Below the pieces are notes generated by a model that saw nothing but the letters and a program-made list of their open reading frames with translations, did not search any database and was not told the origin of the DNA. 64,000 nucleotides of DNA from Streptomyces sp. GQFP (GTDB lineage Bacteria > Actinomycetota > Actinomycetes > Streptomycetales > Streptomycetaceae), in the NCBI RefSeq assembly GCF_021545335.1, contig NZ_CP089312.1, forward strand, positions 4,898,001-4,962,000. Reading direction: 5' to 3'. Position numbers and translations under genes: made by a program. Positions within the stretch are counted from its first letter, which is position 1. The number at the start of each line of letters is the position of its first letter. This document shows, piece after piece, positions 17,447 through 24,447 of this stretch.

Positions 17447-18039
17447 CCGGGGACGGGGGGACCGGGGGGACCGGGGGGACCGGGGGGACCGGGGGGCAGG
17501 TCGGGCCCGAGCCGTACGGGGGTCGGCACGGGCCCGACCGCTCCGGGGAACGCGTGAGCGAGCGCGTCGCGGAGCGGCTGCTCGGCACCATCAGGGAGGA
17601 CCTCGGGCGGGCGGACTCGAAGGCGGCGGTGCTGCTGTCGGGGACGCTCGCACTGCCCGCGTTCCTCATCGGCTGGCAGGGCGCCCCCGGCTGGCACGGG
17701 CCCGCCGACGTGACGCTGGTCCTGGCCGGCCTGCTCTGGACGGTCTCGGTGACCGCGCTGGTCGGGGCGCTCATGCCGCGCACCGGCACGGTCCGGGAAG
17801 ACCGGCAGGGACAGGCCCGGGTGACGTACTTCGGCGATCTGGTGGGCGCCCGCCGCGACCTCGCGGGGCTCGCCGCCCGGGTCGCCGAGGCGGGGCGCGA
17901 TCCGGCGGGCTGGCTGCTCGTCCAGGCCGTCGACGTCAGCGCGATCCTCTCCGCCAAGTACCGGGCGATCCGGTGGGGGGTGGGTTCGCTCGCGCCCTCG
18001 GCGGTGCTGGCCCTGGCGTGGAGCATGACGGCGCGCTGA
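17443..18039 (+). CDS. Pycsar-effector-like membrane protein (DUF5706/PycTM type)
   Basis: 198 residues from ATG 17443. After a Gly/Thr repeat (residues 4-18) comes an amphipathic helix ending in RADSKAA (56-62), the hallmark D-S-K-A of the DUF5706/Pycsar effector family. Two membrane helices follow (about 63-80 and 88-110), then RVTYFGDLVGARRDL, a VDVSAILSAKYRAIRWGV segment (163-180) and a last hydrophobic stretch to 195. In characterised Pycsar systems a pyrimidine cyclase makes cCMP or cUMP, and a TM effector of this class disrupts the membrane on phage infection. A cyclase-like gene lies in the same operon. Function here is inferred. A terminator follows at 18112. Confidence 0.75.
   Translation: MTGDGGTGGTGGTGGTGGQVGPEPYGGRHGPDRSGERVSERVAERLLGTIREDLGRADSKAAVLLSGTLALPAFLIGWQGAPGWHGPADVTLVLAGLLWTVSVTALVGALMPRTGTVREDRQGQARVTYFGDLVGARRDLAGLAARVAEAGRDPAGWLLVQAVDVSAILSAKYRAIRWGVGSLAPSAVLALAWSMTAR
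17455..17496 (+). repeat. 9-bp tandem repeat (GGGGGGACC) at the effector N-terminus
   Basis: Four GGGGGGACC units plus a terminal G6 begin 12 bp after the start codon and encode Gly-Gly-Thr repeats. Copy-number change keeps the frame, but slippage within any of the G6 tracts would abolish translation. Confidence 0.9.
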
Positions 18040-18111
18040 GACAGCGGCGGGAGCGCTACGGCGTCGTCGAGGGGCGCCGAAGTCAGGAAGTTCACCCATA
18101 AGGACGTATCC

Positions 18112-18137
18112 GCGCGCACGACGGAACCCGTGCGCGC
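18112..18137 (+). terminator. hairpin between the two island operons
   Basis: Stem GCGCGCACG / CGTGCGCGC with an 8-base loop, in the 155-bp gap between the Pycsar-like gene and the vWA gene. No U-tract follows, as is usual in Streptomyces. It suggests separate transcription units with some read-through. Confidence 0.6.
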
Positions 18138-18194
18138 TCAGTAGCGACGATCCAGGAACACCGGCAACGGGAAAACGGGGAACAGGGGACGGCC

Positions 18195-20528
18195 GTGGGA
18201 CGAGTCAACGGAGTACGCGAGACAAGAAAGAGCGGGGCGCGCCGTGCCGCGCTCGCCGTGCTGGGCGCCGCCGCGGTGCTCATGTCCCTGTCGGCGCCCA
18301 CCGGTCGGCCCTCCGGCGGGGACGCCGTACCGGTGGCGGAGACCGAGGCGGCCTTCCCTGCGGTCAACTACGCGGTCGCCGTGGACGAGTCGGCCAGCCT
18401 CGCCGACGCGGACATGGCCGCCGAGAAGGCCGCCGCCGCGCGGATCGCGCTGGGTGACGTGTCCTCGTCCTCCCATGTCACGGTGTTCGGTTTCGCCGCG
18501 GCCGAGGGCGGGGGCCAGAGCGCCGTTGACCCGGTGTGCCCGCGTACGACGCTGGACGCGGCGGGCCGGGAGACGATCGGCGCCTGTGTCGGCAAGCTCC
18601 GCAAGCGCGAGTCCGGCGAGGGCACGGGCACCGACTTCCCGAGCGCGATCCGGCAGGGCGTGCACGAACTGACCAACGGCACCGACCCGTTGGAGCCCCG
18701 GGTGCTGTTCCTGCTGACCGACGGGATCATGGAGGTCGAGGACAGCCCCAAGTACGGCGACCCGGCCCACCGGAAGGCCGAGGGCGAACGGCAGTTGACG
18801 CTGGCGCTGAAGGACGCGGCCGAACAGGGCGTGCAGATCTGGCCGTTGGGCTTCGGACCGAAGCCGGACGAGAAGCAGCTCGCCCGGATCGCCGCGGGCG
18901 GCTACCAGAAGGGCTGCGTCGAACTGCCCTCCGCGAAGCCGAAGGCGGAGCTGGTCGGCGGCTCCGAGAAGGTCGGCACGACCCTGGAGCGGATCTTCGC
19001 CGCCGCCCACTGCATGCGCCACGAGGAGGGCCCGGATCCCCAACGTCCGCCCGCCACCCTGAAGATCGCGATCTCGCCGCTGGCGACCGTGGGCAGCATC
19101 GTCGTCGACAAGGGCGACCCCGAGGTGCGGATCACCTACACCGACCCGGCCGGCGACAAGGTCCCGACGTCCGGGACGCACAAGAACTCCCGCTTCGAAC
19201 TCGCGGGCGGCACCGGCACCGTGGAGGCGCTGAAGATCACCGACCCGCTGCCCGGCGTGTGGAAGGTGAAGGCCGAGGCCCCGGAGGGGCACCGCTCGCT
19301 GCCGGTCGCCGTGAGCGTGCTGTGGCAGGGCGAACTGGGCGGCGCCATCAGCATGGACCCGCCCTCCCCGCGCGCCGGGGACGAGGTCACGGTGACGATG
19401 CGGGTCCAGACCCGCGAGGGCTACCAGATCAAGGACCCGAGCGACTACGCCGGGCTGAGCGTCAAGAGCGAGCTGACCGGCGACGGCTTCACCCCGCTCC
19501 CGCTCACCCTCGCCGACGACGGCAAGGGCAAGGACGCGAAGGCGAGCGACGGCTCGTTCACCGGCACCGCCGAGATCCCGGCGGACGCGGCCGGCGCGCT
19601 GAAGGTGAGCGCCACGCTGACCGCCGCAGGCCTGAGCGCGGACACGCGCAGCGAGGGCGGCAGGGTCGCCCCCGGTGAACTGCCCGTCACCACCGCGCTC
19701 GACATCCCGGCCGGGGACACGCATCCGGGCGGCAAGGTCACGGGCACGCTGGCCGTCCACAACACGAGCGACGCGCCACGCACCCTCAAACTGTCGGTCA
19801 CCGACGTGAAGGCGGGCCTGCTAACCGTCACTCCGTCCCAACTCACCCTGAAGGCGGGCGAGTCCGCGACCCGGAAGGTGACCGTCGAGGTCGCCCCGGC
19901 CGCGGTCTTCGGCGACCGCCTCACCGACGACGGACTGTCCCTCGCGGGCAACGTCACAGTCGTCGACACCACCGACGGCGACCTCCCCCTCGCGGAGTCC
20001 CCGCTGTCGGTGGACGTGACGCCGGAACCCGGGATCTGGGACCGGTTCTGGTGGGCGTTCCTCGCCGCCGCCGTCCTGGTCGCCGCGCTCGTCGCGGCCG
20101 TCCTCGCCCTGATCCGGCTGCGCCGCGCCCGCCGGGACCCGCACGGCCTGGTCCTACGGCTCCTCGACGAACACGGCGAGCCGCTGCCGGGCGAGCACGT
20201 CGCCGGACACGGACACAAGCAGTGGTACGAGTTCGGCGTCGCCGAGGCCCACATCAGCCCCCGGATCGAGCGCCGCGCACACGGCCCGTACGCCGTCCAA
20301 CGCAACCCCAACGGCGGAGCGGTGCTGCGCCGCCGCGACGGCGGCCGGATCCCGCTGTCGGCGGCGATCCCGGTCCAGCTGACCGACGGCCTGAGCCTGG
20401 CACTGGGCGAGGAGACCCGCAACACCCGCAAGCGGAAGGCGAGTTCGCCCACCTCCGCCGGTCCCGTGCCCGGCACCGACCCCGGCGGGCAGGACAGCAC
20501 GAACGCTTACGACCAGACGTACCTGTGA
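18195..20528 (+). CDS. membrane-anchored von Willebrand factor A protein
   Basis: 777 residues from GTG 18195. A signal/anchor segment at about 16-35 exports a vWA domain (56-290) with a complete MIDAS start Asp64-x-Ser66-x-Ser68 (VDESAS), GTDF and FLLTDGIME. Cys pairs in this domain (VCPRTT, GACVGK, KGCVELP, AAHCMRH) probably form disulfides. Two or three Ig-like beta domains follow (300-600), then a membrane helix (about 618-640) and a 130-residue cytoplasmic tail. It would display a metal-dependent adhesion module outside the cell. It heads the second operon of the island; family knowledge places vWA proteins with tubulin-like and GTPase components in predicted conflict systems. Ligand unknown. 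Confidence 0.85.
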   Translation: MGRVNGVRETRKSGARRAALAVLGAAAVLMSLSAPTGRPSGGDAVPVAETEAAFPAVNYAVAVDESASLADADMAAEKAAAARIALGDVSSSSHVTVFGFAAAEGGGQSAVDPVCPRTTLDAAGRETIGACVGKLRKRESGEGTGTDFPSAIRQGVHELTNGTDPLEPRVLFLLTDGIMEVEDSPKYGDPAHRKAEGERQLTLALKDAAEQGVQIWPLGFGPKPDEKQLARIAAGGYQKGCVELPSAKPKAELVGGSEKVGTTLERIFAAAHCMRHEEGPDPQRPPATLKIAISPLATVGSIVVDKGDPEVRITYTDPAGDKVPTSGTHKNSRFELAGGTGTVEALKITDPLPGVWKVKAEAPEGHRSLPVAVSVLWQGELGGAISMDPPSPRAGDEVTVTMRVQTREGYQIKDPSDYAGLSVKSELTGDGFTPLPLTLADDGKGKDAKASDGSFTGTAEIPADAAGALKVSATLTAAGLSADTRSEGGRVAPGELPVTTALDIPAGDTHPGGKVTGTLAVHNTSDAPRTLKLSVTDVKAGLLTVTPSQLTLKAGESATRKVTVEVAPAAVFGDRLTDDGLSLAGNVTVVDTTDGDLPLAESPLSVDVTPEPGIWDRFWWAFLAAAVLVAALVAAVLALIRLRRARRDPHGLVLRLLDEHGEPLPGEHVAGHGHKQWYEFGVAEAHISPRIERRAHGPYAVQRNPNGGAVLRRRDGGRIPLSAAIPVQLTDGLSLALGEETRNTRKRKASSPTSAGPVPGTDPGGQDSTNAYDQTYL

Positions 20529-20539
20529 AGGGGCCGCAG

Positions 20540-20600
20540 GCCCCCTTCAGGGGCGCGGGGCTGTGTCGATCTGCGGCTCCGCCGCGCGGGCGCGACGAAC
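20540..20600 (+). repeat. dispersed GGGGCGCGGGG element, class B, copy 2
   Basis: Hairpin GCCCCCTTCAGGGGC followed by GCGGGGCTGTGTCGATC and a second stem (TGCGGCTCCGCCGCG). It lies in the gap between the vWA and tubulin-like genes, 10 bp after the vWA stop. Confidence 0.8.
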
Positions 20601-20613
20601 TCGGAGGCGCGCA

Positions 20614-20680
20614 GCGCCCCGAAAGGGGCGCGGGGCTGTGTTGCATGTGCGGCTACCGCCGCGTGCGCGCGACCAGCCCC
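20614..20680 (+). repeat. dispersed GGGGCGCGGGG element, class B, copy 3
   Basis: Perfect hairpin GCGCCCC-GAAA-GGGGCGC with a GNRA loop, then GGGGCTGTGTTGCATG, a second stem (TGCGGCTACCGCCGCG) and GCGCGACCAGCC. It is in tandem with copy 2, so the vWA/tubulin gap holds two copies. Confidence 0.85.
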
Positions 20681-20760
20681 CACGGCGCCGCACCAGAACC
20701 ACCCACAGACGCACCGTGCACCAACACGCGGCCCAGCAGCCGCACGCGGGGAGGAAACCC

Positions 20761-23700
20761 ATGAAGATCTTCCAGCCGATGCTCTTCGTCGGCCTGGGCG
20801 GCACCGGCGGCCTGGTCGGCGCCGAGCTGGAACGCAGGCTGCGCGCCGAACTGTGCGGCCCGGACGGCTCGGCCCTGAGCCGCCTCAGCGGCCACGCCCC
20901 CTACCAGCTGCCCGACTGCCTGCAGTTCGTGTACGCGGACTACAGCGAGTCGGACCTGATGCGGCTGCCGCAGTTCAACGTCGATCCCTCGCTGCGGGCC
21001 GCCTACTCCCGTACCTCACGGGCCACCCACGACCTGCTGCCGAACTTCGACAGTTCGCCCGAGGTCACCAAGATGCTCCGGGCGAGTCTGCGCGGCGAGG
21101 TCGCCGACTGGCTGCCGCCGCGCACCGACGAACCGCGCGTCACCCCGCTCCACAACGGCGCCGGACAACTGCCCACCGTCGGCCGCGCCGCCCTGTTCGC
21201 CACACTCCGGCACGGCCTCGCGCCTGTCCTCACCCCGCTGCTCCAGGCGATCGACGCGATGGCCAGGGCCGGCGGCGAACTCGCCGAGCTGGGCGGCGGA
21301 AAGGTCACCGGCTGCGATGTGTTCGTCGCGTTCTCGGTGGCCGGCGGGACGGGAGCCGGGATCTTCCTGGACTACCTCCACCTCATCAACCACGCCTTCC
21401 AGCTGCGCCGGTTCAACGGCGTGAAGATCTACCCGCTGGTCGTCATGCCGTCGTCGTTCTCCTCGGCGACCGGCGGCGGACGCGAGGCCGAACTCAACGC
21501 GGCCCGCGCCCTGGTGGACCTGTTCCGGCTGGTCGACGGGCAGAACGCGCCGACCGAGGGCGCCGAGATCGGCGACCTCGACCAGCCCGCCGGGCTCGGC
21601 GTCCGCTACCCGGGCAGCCAGCCGATCCGACTGCGCACCGGCATCCTGCCGACGTCGTTCCTGTTCAGCCCGACCGCCGGTATCCGCCCGGACGATCTGC
21701 GCCGCTCCATCGTGTCCCTGGTGATGTCGCTGATCGGCACCGAGCTGGGCGACACCCGCACCCGGGGCCGTACGACGGTCAGCGACGACGACTTCCAGAC
21801 CTTCGCCGCGAGCTTCATCAACCGGGGTGTGCACCGAAGTGCCCTCTCCCCGACCGGAATTGGCCGCCAGGGCGTCTCCACCAGCCTGGTCGCGTCGATG
21901 ACCGTCCCCATGGACCAGCTCGCCGACCTCGTCGCCGGGCGGATGCTGCGGGAGGCGGTCACCGATCTCGTGGACCGGCCCCGGGCCGCGCTGCGCGAGG
22001 CGACCGTGCCGATGATCCGGCAGCTGTTCGCCGACTCCCACCTCGAAGAGCTGTGGGAGCGAAGGCAGTTGCCCGTCCTGGACCCCGAACCGCTGCCGCG
22101 CGGCGGCAAGGCCATAGAACAGGCGCTGGGCGAACGCGTCTCGGACATGCAACGGCTCCTTGCCGACCTGCGGTCCGTCGCCGAACGCTCCGCCGCCACC
22201 ATGGCCGACCGCTTCTCGCCGCGCCCCGCGATCGACAAACTCCTCCAGAACGTGGACCCCTTCCACGCCGACCGCGTCGTCCGGGGCGTCCCGGAGAGCG
22301 ACGACGCGATCGCCCGGCTCGGCTTCCTCGGCATGCTGGACAACCGCTCCCGCGCCCCGCAGCGCCCGCCGGGCATGACGGAGCAGCCACCCAAGATCCC
22401 CCGGATCAAGGGCCGCCTGGCCGGGATGTCACCGGCCCGCTGGGGCGACGACGACGTCCAGGCCGCGCTCCAGGAGCAGGACGCCTGGTACCAGTGGCGC
22501 TGCCGGACCATCTGGCACGAGGCCTGGCGCGAACAGCAGCAGCACTGGCGGGCCCAGGCCGACACGGCGGGCGCGGACATCGCCCGGCTGGTCAACGCCT
22601 TCCGCGCGCACAGCGACCAGGAGCGCAAGATCTCCGCGCAGAAGGGCATGGAACTGTACGAGGACCGCACAGGCATCTCGTACCTCCTCCCGCCGCAGCG
22701 CACCCTCAACCACTTCTACGAGGACGTGGTGACAAGGCTGATCCGCCGCGAGGGACTGCGCGAGACGGAGGACGCGGCCTCGCTGCTGCTCAAGCTGGTC
22801 GACGGGGACACCTGGCGTGACGTCCACGCCCGCAGCAGGCGCAGCCCCGACGACGCCGTGTCGGTCGTGAAGGCCCAACTGGAGGGCAGGATCACCCGGT
22901 TGTTCGCGGAGGGCGGCGAACGCCTCGAAGAACGCCCCCTGTTGCCGTCCATGAGCACGCTACTGGCCGCCGCAGCAGGCGACTCGGACGCCACCGACCA
23001 GGTCAGCAAGGAGGCCCTAGACCTGTTCGGCCGCAAGCTGACCGGACTCCTGCCGGTCGGCTTCACCCCGGAGGGCACCGGCCCGCTGCGCGTACTGGTC
23101 ACCTACCCACGCGTGGAGGCGGTGGAGGAGGTCGAGCAGTACCTCGGCAAGGCGCTCCGCCTGCCCTCCGACGCCCGAAACTCCGTCGAGTACAGGGGAG
23201 TTGAGAGCGACTCGGTGACGGTCGTCCTGTTCCGCAGCGAGATGAGCCTCACCCAGGTACCAGAAGCCCGAAAAGTCCTGCGCCAATGGGCCAGGGCCAA
23301 GGACAACGAACAGGCCCAGGACGTCCTGCGCTGGCGCCAGCGCCTCGGCTACCGGGACAGCTGGATGGTCAGCGGCGAGGAGGACCGCCGAGTCATCCTG
23401 CACCGCCTGTTGTGCGGCATGTGGAACGGCCAGGTCGACGTCGTGGACGGCGAGTCGGCGTCCCCGGACCGCGTCCGGCTGCGCCTGCACCCGGAGAAGG
23501 GCCCCCAAGTACCGGGCGTACGCCTCCGGTTGGGCGACTTCCCCGGCGGCGTGTCGAGCTGGGCGGAACTGCTCCGCTCGTACGAACGCTGGACCGTCCT
23601 GGACGACGAGCGCACGGTCGAGGACTACTGCCGCGAACTGATGGGCGCCCAGCCCCTGGGCCTCACCAGAAGCGGCACGGACCCGCACCCCCTCTTCGTC

Positions 23701-24447
23701 GAACTCGTCGAGGAGATCGCCCCACGCCAGCTGGCCCTGCTCACGGAGCGCCGCGAACGGGACGGCGAACGCGTAGAGGGCTGGGTACGCCCCCTCTGGG
23801 AATTCTGGGCGGAGACCCTCCCGGCCGCCCTGGACACGGAGTTCGGCGACCAGCGAGCGATCCAGCCGACCCTCCGCACCCTCCTCGAACACGTCCGCGG
23901 CGGCATCCCGGCTCCGCGCCGCCGCCCGGAATCGGAGACCCCCCGCCGTCTGATCGACGACGAGGACGACTGGGGTACGGCACCTCGGGCCCCGGAGCCC
24001 GATACGCGGCGCACGTCGGCCGACGACTACGACGAGCGGGCGGGCCGCCGGGACGACGAGCGGAACGGCCACCGGGACGACGATCCGGCCCCGCGAGAAG
24101 CTCCTCGCACATCCCCGCACACATCCCCGCACGCATCCCCTCGTACATCCGCCCGCTACGACGACGACTTCGCCGTGGACGACTACACCAAGCCGTCCGC
24201 CGACAGCCGTGACGACAACGACACTGCGTACGGCGGCAGTTCACGCTTCTCCACCCGGGACGGCGACACCGGCGGCCACGTGGGCGGCCGTGCGGACGGC
24301 CGCGTCAACGGCTCCCCGCGCAGTACCGAGCGCTTCTCCGCCCCTTGGGACCAGCCCGACGACACCGACACCGACACCAACACGGACACCGACCGCCGGT
24401 ACGACCGGGACGGCGACAGCTCGCCCTGGGACGGAGACGCCCAGTGA
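20761..24447 (+). CDS. tubulin-like protein (TubL type)
   Basis: 1228 residues from ATG 20761, with GAGG 7 bases upstream. The N-terminal half has the tubulin/FtsZ-like nucleotide fold: GLGGTGG at 11-17 and the signature SVAGGTGAG at 192-200, followed by FLDYLHLINHAF. It matches the Pfam family called Tubulin like, large actinobacterial proteins of unknown polymer. The middle is helical (WYQWRCRTIWHEAWREQQQH). The C-terminal 250 residues are disordered and carry short repeats (SPHTSPHASPRTS) and Asp/Arg-rich stretches, perhaps a docking tail. The gene overlaps the next one (GTGA), so it is coupled to the membrane protein and GTPase. GTP binding is likely; polymerisation is inferred. Confidence 0.85.
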   Translation: MKIFQPMLFVGLGGTGGLVGAELERRLRAELCGPDGSALSRLSGHAPYQLPDCLQFVYADYSESDLMRLPQFNVDPSLRAAYSRTSRATHDLLPNFDSSPEVTKMLRASLRGEVADWLPPRTDEPRVTPLHNGAGQLPTVGRAALFATLRHGLAPVLTPLLQAIDAMARAGGELAELGGGKVTGCDVFVAFSVAGGTGAGIFLDYLHLINHAFQLRRFNGVKIYPLVVMPSSFSSATGGGREAELNAARALVDLFRLVDGQNAPTEGAEIGDLDQPAGLGVRYPGSQPIRLRTGILPTSFLFSPTAGIRPDDLRRSIVSLVMSLIGTELGDTRTRGRTTVSDDDFQTFAASFINRGVHRSALSPTGIGRQGVSTSLVASMTVPMDQLADLVAGRMLREAVTDLVDRPRAALREATVPMIRQLFADSHLEELWERRQLPVLDPEPLPRGGKAIEQALGERVSDMQRLLADLRSVAERSAATMADRFSPRPAIDKLLQNVDPFHADRVVRGVPESDDAIARLGFLGMLDNRSRAPQRPPGMTEQPPKIPRIKGRLAGMSPARWGDDDVQAALQEQDAWYQWRCRTIWHEAWREQQQHWRAQADTAGADIARLVNAFRAHSDQERKISAQKGMELYEDRTGISYLLPPQRTLNHFYEDVVTRLIRREGLRETEDAASLLLKLVDGDTWRDVHARSRRSPDDAVSVVKAQLEGRITRLFAEGGERLEERPLLPSMSTLLAAAAGDSDATDQVSKEALDLFGRKLTGLLPVGFTPEGTGPLRVLVTYPRVEAVEEVEQYLGKALRLPSDARNSVEYRGVESDSVTVVLFRSEMSLTQVPEARKVLRQWARAKDNEQAQDVLRWRQRLGYRDSWMVSGEEDRRVILHRLLCGMWNGQVDVVDGESASPDRVRLRLHPEKGPQVPGVRLRLGDFPGGVSSWAELLRSYERWTVLDDERTVEDYCRELMGAQPLGLTRSGTDPHPLFVELVEEIAPRQLALLTERRERDGERVEGWVRPLWEFWAETLPAALDTEFGDQRAIQPTLRTLLEHVRGGIPAPRRRPESETPRRLIDDEDDWGTAPRAPEPDTRRTSADDYDERAGRRDDERNGHRDDDPAPREAPRTSPHTSPHASPRTSARYDDDFAVDDYTKPSADSRDDNDTAYGGSSRFSTRDGDTGGHVGGRADGRVNGSPRSTERFSAPWDQPDDTDTDTNTDTDRRYDRDGDSSPWDGDAQ

